64,000 bases of DNA, from assembly GCA_963712175.1 (NCBI GenBank), contig CAVQGZ010000009.1, positions 1 to 64,000 of the forward strand. Direction: 5' to 3'. The DNA comes from CAVQGZ01 sp963712175. GTDB taxonomy: Bacteria; Actinomycetota; Actinomycetes; Jiangellales; Jiangellaceae. Each line of letters starts with the position of its first letter. Positions within the stretch are counted from its first letter, which is position 1. Under the pieces are notes generated by a model. The model made no database searches. It saw only the letters and a program-made list of their open reading frames with translations, and had not been told where the DNA came from. A program made the translations under genes and the position numbers. Below, one piece after another: positions 32,593 to 40,601 of this stretch.

Positions 32593-33282
32593 TTACCTCG
32601 CGTAGCCGTAGACACCGCGCGACTGGTCGCGGACCAGCTCGCCGTCGGACAGCTCGACCACTCGCTTGCGCATCTGGTCGACGATGGACTGGTCGTGGGT
32701 CGCCATGACCACGGTCGTCCCGGTTCGGTTGATCCGGTCGAGCAGCTTCATGATGCCCACGCTCGTGGCCGGGTCGAGGTTGCCCGTCGGCTCGTCGGCC
32801 AGGAGGATCAGCGGCTTGTTGACGAAGGCTCTCGCGATGGCCACGCGCTGCTGCTCACCCCCGGAGAGCTGATGAGGCATGCGCTCTTCCTTGCCGTCCA
32901 GACCGACGAGCTCGAGCACCTCGGGCACGTCATGACGGATCTCCTTGCGCGACTTGCCGATGACCTGCAGCGCGAAGGCGATGTTCTCGGCAACGGTCTT
33001 GTTCGGCAGAAGGCGGAAGTCCTGGAACACGGTTCCGATCTGGCGACGGAGTGCCGGCACCTTCCACTGGGCCAGCTTCGCCAGATCCTTCCCCGCGACC
33101 TGGATGTACCCCGAGCTTGGTCGCTCCTCGCGCAGCACCAGGCGGAGGAAGGTCGACTTGCCCGATCCGGAAGCACCGACGAGGAAGACGAACTCGCCCT
33201 TCTCCAGCTCGACGGAGAGGTCGGACAGCGCCGCGCGCGAGGTCTTCGGGTAGACCTTGCTGACGTTGTCGAATCGGATCAC
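32593..33282 (-). CDS. ftsE: Cell-division ABC ATPase FtsE
   Basis: 229 aa. ABC ATPase: Walker A GASGSGKST near residue 36, Q-loop VFQDFRLLPNKTV, signature LSGGEQQRVA, Walker B LLADEPTGNLDP and switch His in ATHDQS. N-terminal MIRFDNVSKVYPKTSRAALSDL is the usual FtsE start. Together with FtsX it couples ATP hydrolysis to septal peptidoglycan splitting. 38 bp after prfB on the same strand, the common actinobacterial order prfB-ftsE-ftsX. Confidence 0.97.
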   Translation of the reverse strand: MIRFDNVSKVYPKTSRAALSDLSVELEKGEFVFLVGASGSGKSTFLRLVLREERPSSGYIQVAGKDLAKLAQWKVPALRRQIGTVFQDFRLLPNKTVAENIAFALQVIGKSRKEIRHDVPEVLELVGLDGKEERMPHQLSGGEQQRVAIARAFVNKPLILLADEPTGNLDPATSVGIMKLLDRINRTGTTVVMATHDQSIVDQMRKRVVELSDGELVRDQSRGVYGYAR

Positions 33283-33320
33283 GCGTCAAGAGTAAGGCCG
33301 TGCGGGCGCAGAGCCGCCAT

Positions 33321-34430
33321 TCAGCCCGCGCGCCGCCAACGGATCGCCGACTCGAGGAAGCCGTCGATGTCGCCGTCGAAGACCCCGGTCGTGTTGCCGA
33401 CCTCGTGCTCGGTCCGCAGGTCCTTCACCATCTGGTACGGGTGCAGCACGTAGGAACGCATCTGGTTGCCCCACGACCCGCCGGAGTCCCCCTTCAGGGC
33501 ATCGAGCTTGGCCTGCTCCTCCGAGCGCTTGCGCTCAAGCAGCTTCGCCTGCAGCACCTCCATCGCTCGAGCCCGGTTCTGAAGCTGGGAGCGCTCGTTC
33601 TGGCAGGTCACGACGATCCCGGTGGGCACATGAGTGAGTCGAACCGCGGAGTCGGTGGTGTTGACACCCTGACCGCCTGGGCCTGACGAGCGGTAGACGT
33701 CGACCCGGATCTCGTCGTCGGGGATGTCGATGTGGTCGGTCTGCTCTACGACGGGCAGCACCTCCACCTCGGCGAAGGACGTCTGGCGGCGAGCCTGGTT
33801 GTCGAACGGGCTGATGCGAACGAGGCGGTGGGTGCCCTGCTCGACGCTCAGCGTTCCGTACGCGTAGGGCGCGTGGACGACGAAGGTGGCCGACTTGATC
33901 CCCGCCTCCTCCGCGTAGGACGTGTCGTAGACGTCCACCGCGTACCCGTGGCGCTCCGCCCAGCGCAGGTACATGCGCAGCAGCATGTCGGTGAAGTCGG
34001 CGGCGTCCACGCCCCCGGCACCGGCTCGCAGGTTCACCAGGGCGGCCCGCGCGTCGTACTCACCGCTGAGCAGGGTGCGGACCTCGAGGTCGGACACGGC
34101 TGCGGTGACCTCGTCGAGCTCGGTCTCCAGCTCGGTCATGGCCTCAGCGCCCTCGACCCCTCCCGCCTCCACGGCCATCTCGAGCAGCACGGGCAGGTCG
34201 TCGACCTTGCCCCGCAGCTCCTCCAGGCGCCTGATGTCGCCCTGGGTCGACGACAGCTTGCTCGTGACTCGCTGCGCATTCGCGGGGTCGTCCCACAGCC
34301 CGGGGTCGGACGCCTGGGTCTCGAGCGCAGCCGCGTCCTGGCGCAGGCGGTCGAGGTCGAGCACGCTCTCGATGCCACGCAGGGTTGCCGAGATCTGCTC
34401 GATCTCAGCGGACACGTCACGATCAGCCAC
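33321..34430 (-). CDS. prfB: Peptide chain release factor 2
   Basis: 369 aa. Stop-codon recognition tripeptide SPF at 207-209, which reads UGA/UAA, and the catalytic GGQ at 252-254 mark RF2. It releases peptides at UGA and UAA. Length and reading frame are continuous: no in-frame UGA or programmed +1 frameshift near codon 25, unlike E. coli. First gene of the prfB-ftsE-ftsX-M23 group. About 80 bp upstream is free of genes and holds the promoter. Confidence 0.97.
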   Translation of the reverse strand: MADRDVSAEIEQISATLRGIESVLDLDRLRQDAAALETQASDPGLWDDPANAQRVTSKLSSTQGDIRRLEELRGKVDDLPVLLEMAVEAGGVEGAEAMTELETELDEVTAAVSDLEVRTLLSGEYDARAALVNLRAGAGGVDAADFTDMLLRMYLRWAERHGYAVDVYDTSYAEEAGIKSATFVVHAPYAYGTLSVEQGTHRLVRISPFDNQARRQTSFAEVEVLPVVEQTDHIDIPDDEIRVDVYRSSGPGGQGVNTTDSAVRLTHVPTGIVVTCQNERSQLQNRARAMEVLQAKLLERKRSEEQAKLDALKGDSGGSWGNQMRSYVLHPYQMVKDLRTEHEVGNTTGVFDGDIDGFLESAIRWRRAG

Positions 34431-34510
34431 GAGACATCAGACTACGTGCCGCGCGTCACCCCTCGTCGCACGAATCCTGGTTCGGGTTTCCAGCCAGCTC
34501 GGCGTCGCCG

Positions 34511-34537
34511 GCGACCTCACCGCACCGGTGAGGTCGC
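34511..34537 (-). terminator. Strong hairpin at the end of the tad operon
   Basis: A perfect 12-bp stem (GCGACCTCACCG paired with CGGTGAGGTCGC) with a 3-nt loop. It overlaps the tadG-like stop codon (34517-34519), so it begins in the last codons. There is no T tract after it on the minus strand. Its strength and location fit a terminator between the tad operon and prfB, or a transcript-stabilising stem. Confidence 0.65.
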
Positions 34538-34933
34538 GCTTGCCCGCGCCACCACGGTCGTGCCCTCGAAGGCCGAGGTCACCGCTCCGACCAGGGGGAG
34601 ATCCGCCCGAGCCGACAGCGCCACCGTGACCCGGTCGGCCGACACCGAGACATCGACGACCGTGACGTCCAAACCGGACGAGGCCACGTAGTCCACAGCT
34701 GCGGCACGCGAGGCGGCCGGGTCCAGTGGGAGCCTCTCGATGAGCCGGCCTGCGTACAGATCCTGCTCGGCGAGCTGCTGGGCGGCGCTCAATGCTGCCC
34801 CGTCCGCCATGGAGGCCAACGTGCGGCGCAGCAGTACCACCTGCGAGGCGTCCACCACGACGGCCACGAGGGAGACGAGGATGACAGCGAAACCGATCAC
34901 CAGGAGCGTGATCTGCCCCCGCTCGCCCCTCAT
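34517..34933 (-). CDS. TadG-like pilus/secretion protein
   Basis: 138 aa from ATG 34933, which overlaps the preceding gene by 4 bp. It begins ERGQITLLVIGFAVILVSLVAVVVDASQVV, a short basic leader followed by one long hydrophobic helix, as in TadG/putative Flp pilus-assembly proteins. The rest is a small external domain with an ...ALSAAQQLAEQDLYAGRL... segment. It is the last gene of the operon; a strong hairpin follows. Shorter than classical TadG (about 400 aa), so it is a minimal Tad-type protein. Confidence 0.8.
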   Translation of the reverse strand: MRGERGQITLLVIGFAVILVSLVAVVVDASQVVLLRRTLASMADGAALSAAQQLAEQDLYAGRLIERLPLDPAASRAAAVDYVASSGLDVTVVDVSVSADRVTVALSARADLPLVGAVTSAFEGTTVVARASATSPVR

Positions 34934-35328
34934 GCCCGATACCTGTCGATCGGCGACGTGTGGGTCGCGCTCACCGGGATGGCCGCGACGTCGGCCAGCA
35001 CCTCGGGCAGGAAGGGCAGCCAGACACGAGTGGACACGGCGACGGTGATGCTCGCGCCGGGTGTGGTGCACCCGGACGGACACCTGAAGGCCACATCGAC
35101 AGCGGACGGGTCGACGCCTTGGTCACGCATGGCGACGGCAGCGGCGTACCTGGCTGCCGGCTCGCTGCCCGTGCTTGCCGCCACGCGGCCCGCCTCCCGC
35201 GCGGCCTGCGTGGCACCGAGCACCGTTCGCTGCACGTCGAGCGCGGCCAGCAGCACGTACACCAGCGGTACGAGCAGCAGGATGGCCAAGGCCTGGAACT
35301 CGACCAGCGCGCTGCCGCGCTCCCTCAC
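34930..35328 (-). CDS. TadE-family pseudopilin-like protein (second copy)
   Basis: 132 aa from GTG 35328, overlapping the previous stop by 4 bp (GTGA). The N-terminus RERGSALVEFQALAILLLVPLVYVLLA has the prepilin peptidase site (G followed by SALVEF with Glu at +5) and a single hydrophobic helix. The rest has a Cys pair, CPSGC near residue 83, that could form a disulfide outside. It is the second of two TadE-like proteins; such pairs act as minor pilins in Tad systems. Confidence 0.85.
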   Translation of the reverse strand: MRERGSALVEFQALAILLLVPLVYVLLAALDVQRTVLGATQAAREAGRVAASTGSEPAARYAAAVAMRDQGVDPSAVDVAFRCPSGCTTPGASITVAVSTRVWLPFLPEVLADVAAIPVSATHTSPIDRYRA

Positions 35329-35693
35329 GACTCCTCCACGGCGTGTGCCGTCACGGTCAGCGAGCGGCTGGGACCCGCGAGCCCCACGAGGGGGAGAGTG
35401 GTGGTGACCTGGACTCGCACGTCGCGACCAGCCGGACTGGGCACGTGCGTCGCACTCACCTGGCCGACCATGGACTCCGACAGCGCGGTGGCGATCAGGC
35501 CCCGGGTGAGGGCGACTCCGTCAGCGAGGTCCCGATCGGCGTTGGCCGCCATCCGGGCACCCTCGGCGGCACAGGCGACGAGGGTGTTGCGGACGTGGAT
35601 CGCCATACCGAGCTGCGCGATGGACAGCACCAGCAGCACGAGCAGGCCCGCGACCAGCGAGAACTCGGCGACCGCCGAGCCGCGCTCCCTCAC
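35325..35693 (-). CDS. TadE-family pseudopilin-like protein (first copy)
   Basis: 122 aa from GTG 35693, overlapping the upstream stop (GTGA). N-terminus RERGSAVAEFSLVAGLLVLLVLSIAQLG has a TadE-type prepilin motif: Gly before SAVAEF with Glu at +5. The hydrophobic helix continues to about residue 30. A small external domain follows with an internal VACAAEGARMAANADRDLADG segment that is conserved in this family. It differs from the second copy and is not a simple duplicate, as similarity is limited to the leader. Confidence 0.85.
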   Translation of the reverse strand: MRERGSAVAEFSLVAGLLVLLVLSIAQLGMAIHVRNTLVACAAEGARMAANADRDLADGVALTRGLIATALSESMVGQVSATHVPSPAGRDVRVQVTTTLPLVGLAGPSRSLTVTAHAVEES

Positions 35694-35866
35694 CGTCCGA
35701 CGGTGGCGTCCAGCGAGTCTGCCAGCACGTTGCGCAGGTACGGCTCGGCGAACTGCCACAGAACCGCCACGATGCCCGCCGTCATGATGGTGATCAGCAC
35801 CCATCCGGGCACATCACCCCGCTGGCTGGACAGGCGTGCCTGGGCACGGACGAGAAGCTCGGTCAT
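35690..35866 (-). CDS. Small Flp-pilin-like membrane peptide of the Tad locus
   Basis: 58 aa from ATG 35866, preceded by GAAAGGA. Basic N-terminus (LLVRAQARLSSQRG) then one hydrophobic helix (DVPGWVLITIMTAGIVAVLWQFAEPYL). Location right after tadC and size fit the major pilin slot (Flp/DUF4244). The RG|DVPGWV junction resembles a prepilin cleavage site, but the Glu normally at position +5 is missing. Whether it is cleaved is therefore unclear. It is followed at once by two TadE-like genes. Confidence 0.7.
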   Translation of the reverse strand: MTELLVRAQARLSSQRGDVPGWVLITIMTAGIVAVLWQFAEPYLRNVLADSLDATVGR

Positions 35867-35876
35867 GTCGTTCCTT

Positions 35877-36797
35877 TCAGGGTGCGAGGACGTCGAAGTG
35901 GGCAAGTCCGGGGTAGAGCGCGAAGAGAACGGTGATCGGCAGCACGAGGAACACCACCGGGATGAGCATGAGGATCTCCTTGCGGCCCCCGATCTCCATG
36001 AGGGTGCGCTTGCGCACCTCGCGTGCGTCGGCAGCCTGCGACCGCAGGACATCGGCCAGAGGGGTACCGCGCTCGACCGCGACGGCGATGCCGTCGACGA
36101 ACCTCGTGACCGCAGGAACCGCGACCCGTCGAGTCATGGCGTCCAGGGATTGGATCAGACCGACACCGGAGCGCACGTCGTTGAGCACCAGCTGCAGCTC
36201 GTGGCCTAGCTCGCCGCGGCTGACGCGGGCTGTGCGCTCGAGGGCCGCTGCGGGGGACTCACCGGCAGCGACGCTCACGGCCAGCAGGTCGGCAACCGTG
36301 GGGAGCTCGGAGACGATGCGGGCCTCGCGCCGACGGATCTCGCGAGAAAGCACCTGGTCACGCGCCACGACGCCGGCGACAGCCGTACCGGCGGCGAACA
36401 CGAGAAGAAGAGCCGGGGAGCGTGCCGAACCGCCGGCCAGCATGGCCATGCTCAGCGCGGCCGCGACGCCGAAGAACAGAGCTCCCCAGAGAACCTGCTG
36501 GATCCGGAACTCCTGCAGGTCGATGTGACCACCGGCTCTCAGGAGCCGGCGCTGCACGGACGACCCGCCACCCATCACCCGCTCGAGGTGACCTGCGACG
36601 CGGCCGACGTACGGACGCAGCAGGCCCTCGACGGTGGAGCCGACCGACCCCTCGAGCAGCGGCGCGTCGAGAGCCGGGCGCCGCAGGTGCAGCGCCACTC
36701 GGTCAGCGAGGTTGGGCGGGCCGAGGGCCGCGATCCTGGCCGCGACGGTGGCCAGGCCGAGCCCGAACCCCAGACCCAGGAGCACCCCGACGTTCAC
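35877..36797 (-). CDS. tadC: TadC-like membrane platform protein
   Basis: 306 aa. A type II secretion F-domain protein with hydrophobic segments at the N-terminus (residues 1-20), around 105-145 and at the C-terminal end (about 275-300). The F-domain signature is in the middle (ELPTVADLLAVSVAAGESPAAALERTARVSRGELGHELQLVLNDVRSGVG...). It works as the inner-membrane platform for the Tad apparatus together with TadB. It overlaps the tadB stop by 4 bp. Confidence 0.88.
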   Translation of the reverse strand: MNVGVLLGLGFGLGLATVAARIAALGPPNLADRVALHLRRPALDAPLLEGSVGSTVEGLLRPYVGRVAGHLERVMGGGSSVQRRLLRAGGHIDLQEFRIQQVLWGALFFGVAAALSMAMLAGGSARSPALLLVFAAGTAVAGVVARDQVLSREIRRREARIVSELPTVADLLAVSVAAGESPAAALERTARVSRGELGHELQLVLNDVRSGVGLIQSLDAMTRRVAVPAVTRFVDGIAVAVERGTPLADVLRSQAADAREVRKRTLMEIGGRKEILMLIPVVFLVLPITVLFALYPGLAHFDVLAP

Positions 36798-37645
36798 CGC
36801 AGCACCCGCTCGTCCTCGGGAAGCCTCCCCATCGCCACCATGACGCGGTAGGCGACGACCGAGACGACCGCTCCCACGACGAGGACCACCACGCCGGCGG
36901 GCTGCTGGTATGCCTGGATCGACGTGGATCGCAGTGACAGCAACGCGAGCAAGATCCAGGGCCCGGCGACCGCCAGCTTGGCGGCGTTCGCGACCCAGCC
37001 CTGCCGGGTCTCCAGCTCACCTCGCACGCGTAGCTCATCACGCAGGAACGCCGACAACGTGCGCAGGAGCCTGCCGAGATCAGTGCCGCCGACCTCTCGG
37101 GCGATCCGCAGCGACTCGACGATGCGATCCCCGGTCGGGTCGGCAAGGCGCTGCTTGAGCGCGTCGAGGCTCTCGGCGAACCGTCCGGTCGTGCGGTAGT
37201 CGTCGGCGAAGCGCGTGAAGGGACCGCGCAACGGCTCGGGACCACGCTCCCCCAGCTGGGCGAGAGCGTCCGGCAGGGACATGCCGGCGCGTACCGCAGA
37301 GGCAAGGTTGTCCACGACGTCCGGCCAGACCTCCCGAAGCTCGGCACGGCGCCGATGCGCTCGCTGGCGCAGCAGAACGGTCGGCGCCGCCGCGGCGATG
37401 AGCCCGAACGCCGCTGCGACCGACCAGGTCTCGGTCAGCACGTAGAAGCTGACACCCACCAGCACGGCGGCTCCGACGCTGGTCAGGACGACCCCGCGGG
37501 GGCTGACACCCTCAAGCCCGGCCTCGGCCGTGAGCTGCCCGAGGCGACTGCGCCGGCGAGGGGTCGTCGCCTCCGAGTCGTCCGTCAGTGCAAGCAGCAC
37601 CAGCAGCCCGCCGACGCCCAGAGCGATTCCGAGAAGCACCCCCAT
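36794..37645 (-). CDS. tadB: TadB-like membrane platform protein
   Basis: 283 aa from ATG 37645, which shares one base with the tadA stop (TGATG). Hydrophobic segments at residues 3-20, around 53-86 and near 245-275. The T2SF domain sits around residues 105-230 (VDNLASAVRAGMSLPDALAQLGERGPEPL..., REVGGTDLGRLLRTLSAFLRDE). The same fold appears in TadC, with which it forms the membrane platform. Confidence 0.88.
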   Translation of the reverse strand: MGVLLGIALGVGGLLVLLALTDDSEATTPRRRSRLGQLTAEAGLEGVSPRGVVLTSVGAAVLVGVSFYVLTETWSVAAAFGLIAAAAPTVLLRQRAHRRRAELREVWPDVVDNLASAVRAGMSLPDALAQLGERGPEPLRGPFTRFADDYRTTGRFAESLDALKQRLADPTGDRIVESLRIAREVGGTDLGRLLRTLSAFLRDELRVRGELETRQGWVANAAKLAVAGPWILLALLSLRSTSIQAYQQPAGVVVLVVGAVVSVVAYRVMVAMGRLPEDERVLR

Positions 37646-38886
37646 CAGGCGGCCGACTCCACACCCGCGTCCAGGAGATCGCGCACATCGATTCCGACCG
37701 CCTCGAACCTCTCGACGTGAGGAGGGAAGCCGTCAGCCCTCACCAGACCCCCGCGACGTTGGACGAACACCGGTTCCATCGCAACGACAGGCCCTTCGAC
37801 CCGCCCCGGGACCGCGGCGATCTCGCGCACCTGCCGACGTCCGTCCTGGTCGGTGACGATGTGCACGACGAGGTCGATCGAGCCGGCCACGGTGGGCACG
37901 ACGAACCCCGACCCGATGTTCTCCCCCGCAAGCAGCGGCAGGGTGCACATCTTCGTGATGGCCTCACGAGCCGAGTTCGCATGGACGGTGCCCATGCCGG
38001 GGACTCCCGAGTTCAGGGCGATCAGCAGGTCCAAGGCCTCCTCACGCCGCACCTCCCCGACCACGATGCGGTTGGGTCGCATTCGCAAGGCCTCCGTGAC
38101 CAAGTGGCGCAGCGTGATGGCGCCGGTGCCTTCCAGACCCACCTGACGCGTCTGGAGAGCAACCAGGTCGGGCAACGGAGCCCTGAGCTCGAACACCTCC
38201 TCGGCCGTGATCACACGTTCGTGCGCCGGAACTGCCGCAAGCAGGCAGTTCAAGAGCGTGGTCTTGCCCGCCTGCGTTCCACCCGAGACGAGGACGTTGA
38301 GCCCGGCGGCAACGCTCGCCCGCAGGAACTGGGCGCCGTGCGCCGAGAGGGTTCCCAGCGCCACCAGGTCGTCCAGGTCGACGGCGCGCACGACGTGCTT
38401 GCGGACGTTGACGGCCCAGTGCGACCGGGTCACGTCGGGGATGGCGACGTGCAAGCGGCTTCCGTCGGGGAGCATCGCGTCGACGAACGGCGAGCTCACG
38501 TCCAGGCGACGCCCCGACCAGCGCAGCATCCGCTCGACGAGGTCACGAACCTCGGCGTCGGTGAGGATCGTCGACGTGAGCTCGGTTCGGCCACCGCGTG
38601 CCACGAACACTCTCGACGGCTCGTTGATCCACAGCTCCTCCACCTCGGGATCGTCGAGATAGCGCTGCAGCGGTCCGAAGCCAGCGACGGCGTCGACGAC
38701 CTCCTGGACGACGGCCTCGGTGCTGCCCAGCGGCGGCATAGAGGCGACCAGCGCTCGCTGCTCGTACGCGGCCACGACGGCCTCGGCGATGCTGCGAACC
38801 TCGCGGCGCTGGGCGGCGGGATCGATGCCGCGCTGGCGTACCTGGCTGCGGACCTCCGCATCGATGATGCGCTGCGCCTCGCTCAT
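37645..38886 (-). CDS. tadA: TadA/CpaF secretion ATPase
   Basis: 413 aa. Walker A is GGTQAGKTTL near residue 215. The Asp box, Walker B region (RMRPNRIVVGEVRREEALDLL) and His box (MGTVHANSA) are characteristic of CpaF/VirB11-type hexameric ATPases. It powers the assembly of Tad pili or secretion and is the first gene of the tad operon. No tadZ/cpaE or prepilin peptidase gene is next to it, so the machinery must be completed elsewhere. Upstream is a gene-free region with a possible promoter. Confidence 0.95.
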   Translation of the reverse strand: MSEAQRIIDAEVRSQVRQRGIDPAAQRREVRSIAEAVVAAYEQRALVASMPPLGSTEAVVQEVVDAVAGFGPLQRYLDDPEVEELWINEPSRVFVARGGRTELTSTILTDAEVRDLVERMLRWSGRRLDVSSPFVDAMLPDGSRLHVAIPDVTRSHWAVNVRKHVVRAVDLDDLVALGTLSAHGAQFLRASVAAGLNVLVSGGTQAGKTTLLNCLLAAVPAHERVITAEEVFELRAPLPDLVALQTRQVGLEGTGAITLRHLVTEALRMRPNRIVVGEVRREEALDLLIALNSGVPGMGTVHANSAREAITKMCTLPLLAGENIGSGFVVPTVAGSIDLVVHIVTDQDGRRQVREIAAVPGRVEGPVVAMEPVFVQRRGGLVRADGFPPHVERFEAVGIDVRDLLDAGVESAA

Positions 38887-38944
38887 GCACGTCCCCCGGA
38901 GCTCACTGGCCGCGTCCGCGTCCCCACCAGCGGATCACCCGCCG

Positions 38945-38965
38945 TACCAGATCATGCCATACCAG
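38945..38965 (-). promoter_or_regulatory. Possible tad operon promoter with CTGGTA direct repeats
   Basis: In the AT-richer stretch before tadA, two direct copies of CTGGTA (minus strand) start 15 bp apart. A TTGTCC hexamer (-35-like) about 18 bp upstream of CATGAT (-10-like) brackets the first copy. The repeats could bind a regulator on one face of the helix. This is a pattern reading; no regulator is known. Confidence 0.3.
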
Positions 38966-39208
38966 GTCTAATAAGGACAATATGCGGGTCCGCGACCATG
39001 CACCTGACCGTAGGCAGAGTCGCCCGCACGTGTCGGTGGCTGTCCACAGGAGTCCTTGGCATCGCGTTGTGAGGCGACCGCGACCCGCAGGCGTGCACGA
39101 ATCCACACATTCGCGCCTCCTGAGTCCGATCGCGACCAAGAACACGCAGGTCGCAGAGGCCGGCCAGAGACGAATGTGTGGATCCGCGTACACCGCCGGG
39201 CCGACTGC
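38966..39208. repeat. Gene-free region with a nested inverted repeat
   Basis: This stretch, most of the 322-bp gap between tadA and the 3' end of murB, holds no convincing ORF. ATCCACACATTCG (39101-39113) is repeated in inverse at 39171-39183 as a perfect 13-bp arm pair; GCGACC (39132-39137) and GGTCGC (39149-39154) lie inverted inside, with centres within 1 bp, so the whole could fold as a nested cruciform of about 83 bp. It also contains DnaA-box-like CTGTCCACA at 39040-39048. It could be the murB terminator, a mobile repeat or a binding site. Confidence 0.45.
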
Positions 39209-40219
39209 CTAGAGCGACACCCCGACCAGCCGTGGCTCCGGCTCGAGCACGACCCCGAACGTGTCCTGCACGCCGTCTCGGATCTCGCGCGCAAGAGCGA
39301 CGACATCCGCAGCGGTGCCCGTACCGCGGTTCGTCAGTGCGAGGGTGTGCTTGGTCGACAACGACACCGGGGCTTGTCCGCCGGGATAGCCACGACCGAA
39401 TCCAGCCCGTTCGATCAGCCAAGCCGCGCTCGTCTTCACCCTCTCCCCGACCGGCCACGTCGGAGCGCCCTCAGGAGCCGCGCGCACGAACGGGTTCGTG
39501 AAGAACGACCCGGCGCTCCAGGTGTCGTGGTCGAAGGAGTCCAGCACCATGCCCTTGGCCCGCCGTAGGCCCAGCACGGCGGGGGGGACGTCGGCCAGCG
39601 CCGTGCGGCCGCCGACCTCGACGCCGAGCCTGCTCGCCAGCTCGCCGTAGGCGACCGGCTCGCTGCGCCGACCCGGTCGCAGCTGGAAGGTCACGTCGAG
39701 CACCACGTAGCGATCCGTGTGCTTGAACCGGCTGGTGCGGTACCCGAATCCACACTGCTCGTTCACGAACGTCCGGACCGTGCCGGCCTCACGGTCGTAC
39801 GTCCGCACCCGCGCCACGGTGGCGGAGACCTCCTGCCCGTAGGCACCGACGTTCTGCACGGGTGTCGCCCCGGTCAGGCCGGGGATCCCGGCGAGGGCCT
39901 CGACACCCGCCCAGTTCTTGGACACGGCGTGGGCCACGAACCCGTCCCACGGCTCTCCGGCGGCCACGGTCACCATCACACCGCCGCATGCGTCGACCGC
40001 GAGGACCTCGATGCCTCGAGTGGCGATGCGCACGACGGTGCCCTCGAACCCCTCGTCCGACACGACCAGGTTGCTGCCGCCGCCCAGCAGCAGGACAGGG
40101 TCGGCCGCCTCGTCGGCGGCGCGCACGGCGCTCACCAGCTCCGCCTCCGTGTGAGCCACCACCATGCGCCGGGCCGGACCACCGACCCGCAGCGTGGTGA
40201 GCTCAGCGAGGTTGGACAT
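39209..40219 (-). CDS. murB: UDP-N-acetylmuramate dehydrogenase
   Basis: 336 aa from ATG 40219; this start overlaps the HadB-like stop by 17 bp. FAD enzyme that makes UDP-MurNAc. Motifs: LGGGSNLVVSD for FAD near residue 67, the GIPGLTGATPVQNVGAYGQE loop near 122, GYRTSRFK near 178, and the C-terminal SAGSFFTNP near 260 with the catalytic Ser of the proton-donor site. It is a type I-like MurB. The last gene of the tRNA-rpmG-hadAB-murB string. Confidence 0.94.
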   Translation of the reverse strand: MSNLAELTTLRVGGPARRMVVAHTEAELVSAVRAADEAADPVLLLGGGSNLVVSDEGFEGTVVRIATRGIEVLAVDACGGVMVTVAAGEPWDGFVAHAVSKNWAGVEALAGIPGLTGATPVQNVGAYGQEVSATVARVRTYDREAGTVRTFVNEQCGFGYRTSRFKHTDRYVVLDVTFQLRPGRRSEPVAYGELASRLGVEVGGRTALADVPPAVLGLRRAKGMVLDSFDHDTWSAGSFFTNPFVRAAPEGAPTWPVGERVKTSAAWLIERAGFGRGYPGGQAPVSLSTKHTLALTNRGTGTAADVVALAREIRDGVQDTFGVVLEPEPRLVGVSL

Positions 40220-40601
40220 CGCGCACGAGCGCGCTGGCTCGGCCGAGAACGGCCTCACCCAGGCAGGTGGCGGTCACGCTGACAGGCACCAGTCCATCAG
40301 CGCCGGGTTCCCCGGGCTCGACGGAGAACACGACCTCCACACCGTCATCGTCGTCAGGGACGACGACCATCGACGTGAAGCGCACGGAGAACGAGACCAC
40401 CCGGTCGGGGCCGCCGGCCCACTCCCCCACCGCCCGGGCGGCCAGCCCCATGGTGAGCATGCCGTGAGCGATGACGCCGGGCAGACCCATCGCGGTGGCG
40501 ATGCGGTCGCTGTAATGAATGGGGTTGAAGTCACCGGAGGCCCCGGCGTAGCGCACCAGGTCGCCGCGGCGCACCCGGTAGGTGGTGGAGAAGCTGCTCA
40601 T
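40203..40601 (-). CDS. HadB-like MaoC hot-dog dehydratase
   Basis: 132 aa. Single hot-dog domain with the catalytic Asp/His in DFNPIHYSD near residue 24-32 and GVIAHGMLTMG near 42-52. The family forms 3-hydroxyacyl-ACP dehydratase heterodimers, with HadB supplying the active site in mycobacterial FAS-II. Because this organism need not make mycolic acids, the substrate may be another acyl chain. Overlaps HadA-like by 4 bp and murB by 17 bp. Confidence 0.9.
   Translation of the reverse strand: MSSFSTTYRVRRGDLVRYAGASGDFNPIHYSDRIATAMGLPGVIAHGMLTMGLAARAVGEWAGGPDRVVSFSVRFTSMVVVPDDDDGVEVVFSVEPGEPGADGLVPVSVTATCLGEAVLGRASALVRDVQPR

Noticed and set aside
33321..34430. Programmed frameshift in prfB
   Set aside because: The frame is continuous through the region near codon 25 and there is no in-frame UGA, so no frameshift is needed.
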